DNA of 64,000 nucleotides from Clostridia bacterium (GTDB lineage: Bacteria; Bacillota; Clostridia; Lachnospirales; Anaerotignaceae): contig CAJTDC010000004.1 in the NCBI GenBank assembly GCA_910575055.1, forward strand, positions 1-64,000, written 5' to 3'. The notes under the pieces were generated by a model. The model made no database searches. It saw nothing but the letters and a program-made list of their open reading frames with translations, and had not been told where the DNA came from. Shown here one piece after another: positions 53,212-61,808 of the stretch. Positions within the stretch are counted from its first letter, which is position 1. Every line of letters starts with the position of its first letter. The translations under genes and the position numbers were made by a program.

Positions 53212-54339
53212 TTATAAACCACTTGGCACATAAGAACCACCTTTTATGTAATGTACTAACGTTTCTTTTGCTGTACCTAATTCAATGCCATTATATTTTT
53301 GTGCCACAGCGTCCCAATCATAAGAAATCACTCTTGCATTTCTTTTCAAATTTGTTCTTTCGTCTACAATGGTAACAATATCTCCTATTATCACATTTTC
53401 CAAGTCTTTATATTTTTCATAGCCTTCCAGACGGGAAAGCATTTGGAAATTAACATTGATATTGACATTTACAGTTGCTTTTTGGTCATAGTCAAATGTA
53501 ACCAAATTAACTAATATCTCATAAAGCATATCATCTACTTCGGAAGGGTCATAGCTGTCATATTGTATTGCCCTCACTTTAGGATATACATAATCTCCTA
53601 CGTGAACACTATCTATGTATTCTTTGCTATAGGGCGGAATAGGTTCTTCTTCTGTTCCTCCCCCTATTCTAGGATATACCCTAGTGATAATGTCTGAAAT
53701 GTCTTCTTCTACTGTCAGTCCTGTCATATTTCTGCCATACTGAATACAAAAACCTGTGCTTTCTTCACTCCACTGCTTAAAATGTACGTGCCATTTATCC
53801 CTTATCAATGTCATATCTTCAAACCAAGATATAAAACTTCTATTTTCACGCTGTATTTTATTTTGTGGCTGATAAGGTTCAATGAGTGCGGCAACGCCAT
53901 TCATATCTTTTGTAATAAATCCTTTTCCAGTGCCTTCTGTACCTTCTTGCCACTCCGCTGTAAATGTAAATCCTTGCTCTAACACTAACGACTGTTTGTA
54001 AGTATCTAGCCATTGTTGAGGGTCTGCAAAATTTACTTCAAATTCTTTTGCCATATTGTCAAGCAAGTCATAAAATATGTGTTTGGCATAAACCGTAATA
54101 CTTTCAAAATTTAAAACGGTTTTATATATTCTAAAAGGCTGATTTCCTAGCGGAGTAGGAGCCACAATAATATTTTGAAGCTGTAGACCTTTCCACCTTC
54201 CCTGCACATCATAGGGGTGTGTCAATGTCATTTCAAACATACCATTTAACTCCTCTTGTACTGTACAACTATCTGGATACAATAGATTGCTTCCTATACC
54301 TGTAAAATCCCTAGTGAATTTATTATGTATTGTTATCAT
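53212..54339 (-). CDS. Phage tail protein (minor structural/tail spike type)
   Basis: A 375-residue protein resembling the N-terminal part of siphophage tail-associated structural proteins: YPDSCTVQEELNGMFEMTLT, VPTPLG-like IIVAPTPLGNQPFRIYK, ITVYAKHIFYDLLDN, and VTIVDERTNLKRNARVISYD near the end. Full-length relatives often continue into a lytic or carbohydrate-binding domain that is missing here. Its ATG overlaps the stop of the truncated gene fragment upstream. The rest of the tail and head genes are gone. Confidence 0.8.
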   Translation of the reverse strand: MITIHNKFTRDFTGIGSNLLYPDSCTVQEELNGMFEMTLTHPYDVQGRWKGLQLQNIIVAPTPLGNQPFRIYKTVLNFESITVYAKHIFYDLLDNMAKEFEVNFADPQQWLDTYKQSLVLEQGFTFTAEWQEGTEGTGKGFITKDMNGVAALIEPYQPQNKIQRENRSFISWFEDMTLIRDKWHVHFKQWSEESTGFCIQYGRNMTGLTVEEDISDIITRVYPRIGGGTEEEPIPPYSKEYIDSVHVGDYVYPKVRAIQYDSYDPSEVDDMLYEILVNLVTFDYDQKATVNVNINVNFQMLSRLEGYEKYKDLENVIIGDIVTIVDERTNLKRNARVISYDWDAVAQKYNGIELGTAKETLVHYIKGGSYVPSGL

Positions 54340-54464
54340 ACAACTTCGTCCTCTATTCTATCCTTTTCTTTTACAATTTGTTCATATTGTTGCTGTGTGA
54401 TTTTGCCTAATGCAACATATCTTTGCAACTGGTCTTTTCTGACAAAATTTCTTTCGTATCTTAG
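54336..54464 (-). pseudogene. Truncated phage gene, XkdX-like C-terminus
   Basis: The last 42 codons of a phage gene (open only back to a TAA at 54465-54467): ...FVRKDQLQRYVALGKITQQQ and then YEQIVKEKD. The [YF]V..GKIT..QY..I motif is that of short XkdX-type tail proteins. Its stop overlaps the start of the tail gene (ATGA). No start codon is left, so this is the point where the prophage was cut off. Confidence 0.6.
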
Positions 54465-54640
54465 TTAAATAAATATAGAAAAATAAGAAGTGTCTAGAAA
54501 TATTGAAAATACAATCATTTTTAACATTTTCTATATGATATAATTTCAAATTATCATTTCACAACAATAAAACAACATTACACAGCAAAAATATTGTAAT
54601 ATCAAACAAATACTTTATACTAAATATAGAGGTGATGTTT

Positions 54641-55306
54641 ATGAATATAAATAATATAAGTCCATCTATGCCAAGTATGAGTATGCCTAATATCAGCGGC
54701 GAAGGTAGTGACAAATTAAAATCATTAGAACAAAAATTACAGCAATTAGAAACAGAAAAACAAAAAGCAATACAATCTAAAGACAAAGAAAAAGAAGAAA
54801 AAATCAAAAAACAAATAGAGAAAATACAAAAACAAATACAGGAAATCAAACAAACACAGCAAAAAGGGCAAGAAAGCTGCAATACTTCTTCTGATGACAT
54901 AAAAAAAAGGGTTGATACCTATGAAGCACAACCGCCGCAACAATCGGCGGGAGTGTATCAAGTTACTCACGATGAAAATGGTCAGAAAATTATTCAAGTA
55001 GATAAGAGTTGTGAAACTGCACAGGGACAACCTAAAGCCAATCCCCAGGACGAGAGAGAAAAACCTAATATTGTAAAGACTACTGTAAACACAGATAAAG
55101 TAGATAAGGAGATTGAGAAGTTAAAGCAAACACAAACACAGCTTGAACAGAAAGTTGCGGCGGCAAAGGAACCAGAGGAAAAAGAGAAATTAGAGACACA
55201 GCTTGTACAAGTAAATGCTGAACTCAAAGCGAAAGACAATGACACATACCGTCAGCAACACATGGAAATAACGGAACAAAAAGTGGTTTCAAAAGTTGGC
55301 GAATAA
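54641..55306 (+). CDS. Coiled-coil protein, FlxA-like
   Basis: A 221-residue soluble protein. After a Met/Ser/Pro-rich start (SMPSMSMPNISGEG) there are two long coiled coils (about 20-75 and 150-205) rich in Gln, Lys and Glu, joined by a polar linker containing VYQVTHDENGQKIIQVDK. The first coil resembles FlxA-like proteins, which are found in many Clostridia without a known role. AGAGGTG precedes the ATG at 54641. The second half has noticeably more GC than its surroundings, which suggests that part of the gene came with a mobile element. Confidence 0.7.
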   Translation: MNINNISPSMPSMSMPNISGEGSDKLKSLEQKLQQLETEKQKAIQSKDKEKEEKIKKQIEKIQKQIQEIKQTQQKGQESCNTSSDDIKKRVDTYEAQPPQQSAGVYQVTHDENGQKIIQVDKSCETAQGQPKANPQDEREKPNIVKTTVNTDKVDKEIEKLKQTQTQLEQKVAAAKEPEEKEKLETQLVQVNAELKAKDNDTYRQQHMEITEQKVVSKVGE

Positions 55307-55341
55307 ATTTCTCATTTATCGGGCTAATTCAAAACTCAAAA

Positions 55342-55380
55342 CAGGGCGGCGAGACAGATATTGACTATCCCGCCGCCCTG
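55342..55380 (-). terminator. GC-rich terminator of the mobile-element remnant
   Basis: CAGGGCGGCG / CGCCGCCCTG, a perfect 10-bp GC stem, with T-rich sequence beyond it on the minus strand. Its base composition is unlike the rest of the window. Confidence 0.75.
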
Positions 55381-55384
55381 TCAG

Positions 55385-55495
55385 TTATCGCTCCATATCC
55401 TGCTTTCTGTGGGTCTGTTGTTCCCGCTGTTCCTGCCGCAAGATACTGTAAACGCTCTTTCTGATTTTCTCCGCTTCTTTCACTTCCTCTTTCAA
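55385..55495 (-). pseudogene. C-terminal scar of a GC-richer mobile-element gene
   Basis: A minus-strand frame of 36 codons ending in TAA (55385-55387): LKEEVKEAEKIRKSVYSILR, then QEQREQQTHRK and QDMER. It is highly charged, has far higher GC than its flanks and is followed by the GC-rich terminator. It looks like the C-terminus of a conjugative-element protein (relaxase/mobilisation type, by style only). AT-rich host sequence resumes at about 55500. No start codon is supported. Confidence 0.5.
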
Positions 55496-55653
55496 TGCAA
55501 ATATGTATAATATAAAAACAAATAGTATAAAAACTATATTGGAAAAGTATTTTCAATTATGAAAGCATTTTTCCAAAAATCCCTTTATCCCTTTTATGAA
55601 AAATTTATATTGTATTAAGTCGAAAAAAAGTAATTTTTTTTTGGCTTTTTTTA

Positions 55654-55702
55654 TTGAAAAAAGTCCGATTTCATACTAAAATAACAAGTACGAAATCAGA
55701 CT
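55654..55702 (+). promoter_or_regulatory. marR-MATE promoter and MarR operator
   Basis: Promoter TTGAAA (55654-55659), 17-nt spacer, TAAAAT (55677-55682). A 15-bp inverted repeat, AGTCCGATTTCATAC (55662-55676) and GTACGAAATCAGACT (55688-55702), has two mismatches. The left arm fills the spacer and the right arm covers the expected start site, so binding would block the promoter. Confidence 0.8.
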
Positions 55703-55720
55703 AAAATGGAGTGATGAACT

Positions 55721-56161
55721 ATGCAATATGATAATGATAAAAAATTAAAAGAATATAACGATATTCATAGACAAATAAGCGATATTTACCACGAAATTGC
55801 AGCAAAACTAAAATTGTCAGTCAGTGCATTTACTGTATTTTATACTATTTGTGATATGGGAGGTACTTGTTCTCAAAAAGATATTTGTGACTTATTTTAT
55901 ACCAGCAAACAAACCATTAACTCTTGTATCAAAAAATTAGAAAAAGAAAACTATATTTATTTAAAACAGGGAAAAGGGAAAGACAAAAATATATATTTAA
56001 CAGAAAAGGGAGAACAAATTGTAACACAAAAAATTGCACCTATATTAAATATAGAACAAAGTATATTTTCAGAAATGACAGAGCAAGAATGTGATATGTT
56101 GTTACAATTATCCAGAAAATATTTACATTGTTTTAAACAAAAACTAAACGAAATGACATAA
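55721..56161 (+). CDS. MarR-family transcriptional regulator
   Basis: A 146-residue winged-helix repressor: an N-terminal dimerisation helix, LSVSAFTVFYTICDMGGTCS, the recognition region TSKQTINSCIKKLEKENYIY, the wing KQGKGKDKNIYLTEKGEQIV and a C-terminal dimer helix. It probably represses its own operon through the inverted repeat on the promoter, and the drug or toxin exported by the adjacent MATE pump may relieve repression. 13 nt upstream of the pump gene. Confidence 0.92.
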   Translation: MQYDNDKKLKEYNDIHRQISDIYHEIAAKLKLSVSAFTVFYTICDMGGTCSQKDICDLFYTSKQTINSCIKKLEKENYIYLKQGKGKDKNIYLTEKGEQIVTQKIAPILNIEQSIFSEMTEQECDMLLQLSRKYLHCFKQKLNEMT

Positions 56162-56174
56162 GGAGCGTTTTATT

Positions 56175-57503
56175 ATGAGAATACAATTATCAGACCACTT
56201 TAACTACAGCAAATTATTAAAATTTGTATTACCTTCTATACTTATGATGATATGCACCTCTATATATGGTGTAGTAGATGGCTTATTTGTTTCCAATTTT
56301 GTAGGAAAAACACATTTTGCTGCAGTCAATTTAATTATACCTTTTTTTATGGGCATTGTAACAGTAGGATTTATGATAGGTACAGGAGGCAGTGCTATTG
56401 TAGCCAAAACATTAGGAGAAGGCAAAAAAGAAAAAGCAAATGAATATTTTACTATGCTTATTTGTTTAACAACAATATTAGGTATTATTGTCACAGTATT
56501 AGGGCAGTTATTTTTACGCCCTATTATTACAATACTTGGTGCAAAAGGCATATTAGTAGAATATTGTGTGACATATGGTAGAATTGTATTGTCTTCTATG
56601 ACAGCATTTATGTTACAAACCACTTTTCAAAGTTTTTTTATTGTTGCTGAAAAACCTGAGCTTAGTTTAAAAATTTCTATTGCTTCAGGAATTACAAATA
56701 TGATATTAGACTTTGTTTTTATTGCAGTATTTCATTGGGGACTTGTAGGTGCAGCAGTTGCCACTATGATGGGGCAAATTGTAGGTGGTGTAATACCTAT
56801 TTTTTATTTTGCCAAAAAAAACAACAGTTTACTTCGTTTTACAACATTCAAATGGAATTTTGGCATTATATTCAAAACTTGTACAAATGGTTCTTCTGAA
56901 ATGATGACAAATCTTTCTTCTTCTGTAGTAAACATATTGTACAATTATCAGCTTATGAGATTAGCAGGAGAAAATGGTATTTCTGCATATGGTGTAATTA
57001 TGTATGTCAATTTTATATTTGCAGCAATTTTTATAGGTTATTCTATGGGAAGTGCCCCCATTATAGGCTATCACTATGGTGCGGCAAATCATTCAGAATT
57101 ACACAATTTATTTATAAAAAGCATAGCATTAACTGCAATATTTAGTGTCATACTAACTATTTGTGCAGAACTACTTTCTTTGCCTCTTTCTCGCATATTT
57201 GTGGGATACGACAAAGTATTACTTGATATGACGTGTAACGGCTTTCGATTATATGCCATTTCATTTATAATAAGTGGATTTAATATATTTAGTTCTGGAT
57301 TTTTTACGGCATTAAATAATGGTGTTATTTCTGCTATCATTTCTTTTGCCAGAACATTAATATTTCAGTTAGGTTCTGTACTAATACTTCCTTTTTTTAT
57401 AGGACTTAATGGCATATGGCTTGCTATTGTCGTAGCAGAATTGTTAGCACTGTTTATTAGTATTTATTTCTTTGTTTCTAAAATAAAAGTATATCATTAT
57501 TAA
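56175..57503 (+). CDS. MATE-family efflux transporter
   Basis: A 442-residue membrane protein with about twelve hydrophobic segments in two halves. MATE features include VVDGLFVSNFVGKTHFAAVN in the first half, TGGSAIVAKTLGEGKKEKAN and, at the start of the second half, EMMTNLSSSVVNILYNYQL and GSAPIIGYHYGAANHSEL. Couples drug export to Na+ or H+ entry. Operon with marR, followed by a terminator. Substrate unknown. Confidence 0.93.
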   Translation: MRIQLSDHFNYSKLLKFVLPSILMMICTSIYGVVDGLFVSNFVGKTHFAAVNLIIPFFMGIVTVGFMIGTGGSAIVAKTLGEGKKEKANEYFTMLICLTTILGIIVTVLGQLFLRPIITILGAKGILVEYCVTYGRIVLSSMTAFMLQTTFQSFFIVAEKPELSLKISIASGITNMILDFVFIAVFHWGLVGAAVATMMGQIVGGVIPIFYFAKKNNSLLRFTTFKWNFGIIFKTCTNGSSEMMTNLSSSVVNILYNYQLMRLAGENGISAYGVIMYVNFIFAAIFIGYSMGSAPIIGYHYGAANHSELHNLFIKSIALTAIFSVILTICAELLSLPLSRIFVGYDKVLLDMTCNGFRLYAISFIISGFNIFSSGFFTALNNGVISAIISFARTLIFQLGSVLILPFFIGLNGIWLAIVVAELLALFISIYFFVSKIKVYHY

Positions 57504-57535
57504 AAAAGGGAAATTTATCAAATTTCCCTTTTTAC
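57502..57535 (+). terminator. marR-MATE terminator
   Basis: AAAAAGGGAAATTT / AAATTTCCCTTTTT right after the stop codon. Confidence 0.85.
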
Positions 57536-57629
57536 ATTCTCTATTAAAATATTTTATTGCTTATTTTTATTTACAATTATACAATATATAAAAAGGAAGT
57601 ATTTCAATTAAAATATGGGAGGAAAGCAT

Positions 57630-58604
57630 ATGAAAGAATATCGTTGGGCAACACTAGGTTGTGGTGTCATTGCAAATCAACTTGTTCAGGCACTTTCTCA
57701 GCAAGGCAGAACATTATATGCAGTAGCAAACAGAACATATGAAAAAGCAGTTGCTTTTGCTCAAAAATACAATATAGAAAAAGTATATTCTGTAATAGAA
57801 GATGTGTTTACAGATGAAAATGTAGATATTATATACATTTCCACTCCTCACAACACACACATTTCTTATATTATACAGGCACTCAAAAACGGAAAACACG
57901 TGTTGTGTGAAAAATCTATTACATTAAATGCACAGGAACTGCAACAGGCTGTTCATTTAGCAAAACAAAACAATTTAATATTAGCAGAAGCAATGACAAT
58001 ATATCATATGCCTTTATATCAAAAACTGAATGAAGTAATACAAAATGGTACATTAGGTGCTCTCCGTTTTGTTCAGGTCAATTTTGGCAGTTACAAAGAA
58101 TATGATATGAATAACAGATTTTTTAATAAAAATTTAGCAGGAGGAGCATTATTAGACATTGGTGTATACGCACTATCTTTTACAAGATGGTTTTTTACTC
58201 AAAAACCTGACAACATTTTGTCACAAGTAAAATTTGCTCCTACTGGTGTAGATGAGCAAGCAGGCATATTACTTATGAACCAAAATGAAGAAATGGCTAC
58301 CATATCTTTATCTTTACATGCAAAACAACCCAAAAGAGGTATTGCTGCATATGAAAAAGGGTATATTGAAATTTATGACTACCCCAGAGCACAGCAAGCA
58401 ACAATATATCATACAGAGCAAAACAAAAAAGAGGTTATTGAAATAGGTAAAACAGAATATGCTTTATTATATGAAATAATGGATATGGAAAAAGCAATCT
58501 CTGGTGAAAAAAATGTAATGTGTTTGCAGTACAGTATTGATGTTATGGAGCAAATGACAGCACTTAGAAAACAATGGGGATTAAAATATACTGAAGAAGA
58601 ATAA
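57630..58604 (+). CDS. Gfo/Idh/MocA-family oxidoreductase
   Basis: A 324-residue NAD(P)-dependent dehydrogenase. The N-terminal Rossmann fold has ATLGCGVIANQLVQAL as dinucleotide loop, VDIIYISTPHNTHI and HVLCEKSITLNAQEL (the conserved EK motif). In the C-terminal domain AEAMTIYHMPLYQKL and GGALLDIGVYALSF match the family. Probably acts on a sugar or dihydrodiol; substrate unknown. The ATG at 57630 follows GGGAGGAAA; a start five codons earlier would put the ribosome site in the gene. No operon partner is obvious. Confidence 0.9.
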   Translation: MKEYRWATLGCGVIANQLVQALSQQGRTLYAVANRTYEKAVAFAQKYNIEKVYSVIEDVFTDENVDIIYISTPHNTHISYIIQALKNGKHVLCEKSITLNAQELQQAVHLAKQNNLILAEAMTIYHMPLYQKLNEVIQNGTLGALRFVQVNFGSYKEYDMNNRFFNKNLAGGALLDIGVYALSFTRWFFTQKPDNILSQVKFAPTGVDEQAGILLMNQNEEMATISLSLHAKQPKRGIAAYEKGYIEIYDYPRAQQATIYHTEQNKKEVIEIGKTEYALLYEIMDMEKAISGEKNVMCLQYSIDVMEQMTALRKQWGLKYTEEE

Positions 58605-58845
58605 TATACAAAACAATTTACTATAAATATTACTGAAATTTTCTAATATGTTATAAAAAATATTGTGCAATTTGATTTTAAATGCTTATGTTATATAGTA
58701 TAATGTATTTGATATATGGACAAAAAAAATAGTGTATAAAAAAAAGAACATATTACAACAAAATACTATATAAATTGAGCAAAAAATACAAAAACTGTAT
58801 ATATTGCATAAACAAGTATACTATTCTATTCAAAAACAAAACATA

Positions 58846-58874
58846 TTGACGAAATATAAAAGTATTATTATAAT
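58846..58874 (+). promoter_or_regulatory. ridA-ilvA promoter
   Basis: TTGACG (58846-58851), 17-nt spacer, TATAAT (58869-58874). The leader is about 50 nt. The preceding 58605-58840 is AT-rich and shows no gene. Confidence 0.8.
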
Positions 58875-58929
58875 AAATTATGGTAATGATTGCTATTCAA
58901 AAATTTTTATGATATTGGAGGAGATAACA

Positions 58930-59304
58930 ATGTTCAAAGTAACAAATACAACAAAAGCACCTGCAGCAATAGGTCCTTATTCTCAAGCAATAGAATACAA
59001 TGGATTTTTATTTGCTTCAGGACAAATCCCTATTGACCCAGCAGTAGGCGATGTAGTAGCAACTGACATTGTAGGACAGGCAGAACAAGTTATGAAAAAT
59101 GTTTCTGCTATATTAGAAGAAAATGGTATTGGTTTTGAAAATGTTATTAAAACAACCTGCTTTTTAGCAGATATGGCAGATTTCCAAACATTTAATGAAG
59201 TATATGCAAAATATTTTGTAAGCAAACCAGCACGTTCTTGTGTTGCAGTGAAAGACCTGCCTAAAAAAGTATTGTGCGAAGTAGAAATTATTGCAGCAAA
59301 ATAA
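58930..59304 (+). CDS. ridA: RidA-family 2-iminobutanoate/2-iminopropanoate deaminase
   Basis: A 124-residue RidA trimer subunit that hydrolyses reactive enamine/imine intermediates released by PLP dehydratases. Signature AAIGPYSQAIEYNGFLFASG at the start, the catalytic Arg in KPARSCVAVKDLPKKVLCEVE. The ATG at 58930 follows GGAGGAG; upstream in-frame sequence from 58804 overlaps the promoter. It is placed 43 nt before ilvA, the enzyme that makes its substrate. Confidence 0.95.
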   Translation: MFKVTNTTKAPAAIGPYSQAIEYNGFLFASGQIPIDPAVGDVVATDIVGQAEQVMKNVSAILEENGIGFENVIKTTCFLADMADFQTFNEVYAKYFVSKPARSCVAVKDLPKKVLCEVEIIAAK

Positions 59305-59347
59305 TCATACATTGTAAACTGTTCAATCAAATTTGGAGGAGAAAAAA

Positions 59348-60544
59348 ATGGTTACATTAGAAATGATTAAACAAGCACAACAAAATTTAAAAGGTGTTGC
59401 ACGTATGACACCACTAATTTCTGCACCTAAAATTGGTGAAAACGTTTCTATTAAAGCAGAAAATTTACAATTAACAGGCTCTTTCAAATTAAGAGGAGCA
59501 TATAATAAAATTTCTTCATTAACACCTGAAGAAAAACAAAAAGGTGTTATTGCTTGCTCCGCAGGAAATCACGCACAGGGTGTAGCATTATCTGCTACAA
59601 AAAACGGTATTCATTCCACTATTTGTATTCCAGCAGGTGCTCCTCTTTCCAAAGTAGAAGCAACAAGAGGTTTCGGAGGAGATGTAGTACTTGTACCAGG
59701 TGTATACGATGATGCTTATGCCAAAGCAGTAGAATTGACAAATGAAAAAGGTTATACATTTGTACATCCTTTTAATGATGAAAAAGTTATTGCTGGACAG
59801 GGTACTATAGGACTTGAAATATTAGAGCAAGAACCTCACGTTGATGCCGTATTTGTTGCTATAGGTGGAGGCGGTTTAGCAAGTGGTGTTGCTTGTGCTA
59901 TAAAATCTATGAAACCAGACTGTAAAGTATATGGCGTGCAGGCAGCAGGTGCTCCTAGTATGTACGACTCTATCAACAAAGGCGAAATTATAGAATTGCC
60001 AAGTGTATCTACTATTGCAGACGGTATTGCAGTAAAAAAACCAGGCGATTTAACATTTGAAATGTGCCAAAAATATTTAGATGGTGTTGTTACAGTATCA
60101 GAAGATGAAATTGCTACTGCAATATTAACACTTATGGAAGGACAAAAAACAGTTGCAGAAGGTGCAGGTGCAGCAAGTGTTGCAGCGGTAATGTTTGACA
60201 AAGTACCTGAAGTAAAAGGCAAAAACATTGTTTGTGTAATTTCTGGAGGTAACATTGATGTAAGCATACTCTCAAGAGTTATTACAAAAGGTTTAACAAA
60301 AACAGGAAGAATTACAGAAATCAAAACAAAAGTAATTGACAAACCAGGTCAGTTAATCAATTTACTTCAGTTAATTTCTAATGCTGGAGCAAATATTATT
60401 ACAATAGATCACCAGAGAGAAGCAAAACAATCAGAAGTAAATTCTTGTATCGTTTCTATGGTATTAGAAACAAGAAATGTAACACATTCTCAAGAAATTT
60501 GTGATGTATTGCAGCAAAATGGCTATGAAATATTTGAGTCTTAA
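59348..60544 (+). CDS. ilvA: Threonine ammonia-lyase
   Basis: PLP enzyme that converts threonine to 2-oxobutanoate and ammonia. 398 residues. The PLP lysine is in LTGSFKLRGAYNK, CSAGNHAQGVA forms the phosphate/substrate loop, and GGGGLASGVA the PLP-phosphate loop. One ACT-type domain (about 325-398: TKVIDKPGQLINLLQLIS, NAGANIITIDHQRE) suggests allosteric control. This architecture fits both biosynthetic and catabolic enzymes. GGAGGAG precedes the ATG. Coupled in function to RidA. Confidence 0.94.
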   Translation: MVTLEMIKQAQQNLKGVARMTPLISAPKIGENVSIKAENLQLTGSFKLRGAYNKISSLTPEEKQKGVIACSAGNHAQGVALSATKNGIHSTICIPAGAPLSKVEATRGFGGDVVLVPGVYDDAYAKAVELTNEKGYTFVHPFNDEKVIAGQGTIGLEILEQEPHVDAVFVAIGGGGLASGVACAIKSMKPDCKVYGVQAAGAPSMYDSINKGEIIELPSVSTIADGIAVKKPGDLTFEMCQKYLDGVVTVSEDEIATAILTLMEGQKTVAEGAGAASVAAVMFDKVPEVKGKNIVCVISGGNIDVSILSRVITKGLTKTGRITEIKTKVIDKPGQLINLLQLISNAGANIITIDHQREAKQSEVNSCIVSMVLETRNVTHSQEICDVLQQNGYEIFES

Positions 60545-60560
60545 TACATAAAATATAGTA

Positions 60561-60598
60561 AAATAGTGGAATATACTGATATATTCCACTATTTTTTT
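60561..60598 (+). terminator. ridA-ilvA terminator
   Basis: AAATAGTGGAATAT / ATATTCCACTATTT followed by T-run. Confidence 0.87.
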
Positions 60599-60673
60599 GT
60601 ATCTTGCTCATATTGTTGTTTGAAATAACAAATGCTATAATATGTCATTATAACAATATGAGGAGGAAAAAAT

Positions 60674-61366
60674 ATGAAAAAAGCATTAAAAGCTGCTTTT
60701 CCTTATACAATACCTATATTTGCAGGGTTTTGGTTTATTGGTTTGACATATGGCATATATATGAATGTTTTAGGTTTTTCATTTTGGTATCCTTTTATTA
60801 TGAGCTTAACCATATTTGCAGGCTCTTTGGAATTTGTCGCAGCAAATTTAATGCTTAGTGTATTCAATCCTTTGCAAGTTTTGCTCATTACACTTATGAT
60901 ACAAGCAAGACATTTATTTTATGGCATATCTATGTTAGACAAATACAAAAATAAAGGTATCAAAAAATGGTATTTGATATTTGGTATGTGTGATGAAACA
61001 TTTTCAATCAACTACACTGCAAACATTCCCAAAGATGTCGACGAAAGCTGGTTTTTATTTTGGGTAACGGCATTAAATCATTTTTATTGGGTTTCTGGTG
61101 CTACATTAGGGGGAATATTAGGCTCTCTAATACAATTTAATACAACAGGATTAGATTTTGTTATGACAGCAATGTTTGTTGTGATATTTTTAGAACAGTG
61201 GTTAAAAGAGAAAAAACATTGGACAGCACTGATAGGCATTTGTTGTTCTATTATTTGTTTACTACTTTTTAAAGCAGACAATTTTATGATACCTACTATG
61301 ATTGCAATACTTTGTATGCTTACACTATTTCGAAAACCTATTGAAAAAGAAGGTGGTTTTTCATGA
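60674..61366 (+). CDS. azlC: Branched-chain amino acid exporter, large subunit AzlC
   Basis: A 230-residue membrane protein with about six to seven hydrophobic segments. AzlC features: [33 protein letters not shown] and [12 protein letters not shown], with DETFSINYT and [15 protein letters not shown]. Forms an exporter with AzlD. Overlaps azlD by 4 nt. Its location beside ilvA, which feeds isoleucine synthesis, agrees with branched-chain amino acid handling. Confidence 0.92.
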   Translation: MKKALKAAFPYTIPIFAGFWFIGLTYGIYMNVLGFSFWYPFIMSLTIFAGSLEFVAANLMLSVFNPLQVLLITLMIQARHLFYGISMLDKYKNKGIKKWYLIFGMCDETFSINYTANIPKDVDESWFLFWVTALNHFYWVSGATLGGILGSLIQFNTTGLDFVMTAMFVVIFLEQWLKEKKHWTALIGICCSIICLLLFKADNFMIPTMIAILCMLTLFRKPIEKEGGFS

Positions 61367-61692
61367 CAATAACACAACAAATTATGACAATAGCAATTTG
61401 TGTCATAGGTACTATGGCAACAAGATTTTTACCTTTTTTGGTATTTTCTTCTCAAAAGCCTACACCACAATACATACAATATTTAGGCAAAGCACTCCCT
61501 TGTGCTATATTTGGTATGCTTGTAGTATATTGTTTAAAAAATGTTAGTTTATTTAATGCTCCTTATGGCATACCTGAAGCCATTTCTATTATTGTAGTAA
61601 TACTACTCCATATATGGAAAAGACAAATGCTTTTATCTATTGCAGGCGGTACTATTTGTTATATGGTATTGATACAAATGATATTTTTGTAA
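61363..61692 (+). CDS. azlD: Branched-chain amino acid exporter, small subunit AzlD
   Basis: A 109-residue protein with three to four membrane segments: [15 protein letters not shown] at the start, [20 protein letters not shown] and [20 protein letters not shown]. The pattern TR.LPF...........LG..LP.A...ML is that of AzlD. Translation is coupled to azlC through an ATGA overlap. Confidence 0.92.
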   Translation: MTITQQIMTIAICVIGTMATRFLPFLVFSSQKPTPQYIQYLGKALPCAIFGMLVVYCLKNVSLFNAPYGIPEAISIIVVILLHIWKRQMLLSIAGGTICYMVLIQMIFL

Positions 61693-61808
61693 TCATTTTT
61701 TAATGGTTTTATAACATTTTGTTGCAATGATTTTTATTGTTTTTTTTCATTTGTTAATTTATAATAAATATTGTCAAATAATACATATTGAGGAGGATAT
61801 AACAAAAT

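Noticed and set aside
49504-55500. Attachment-site duplication of the tRNA-Pro 3' end marking the far prophage border
   Set aside because: I searched 54.4-55.5 kb for the tRNA 3' sequence (TCAAATCTTGTCGCCTCGA) and saw no copy.
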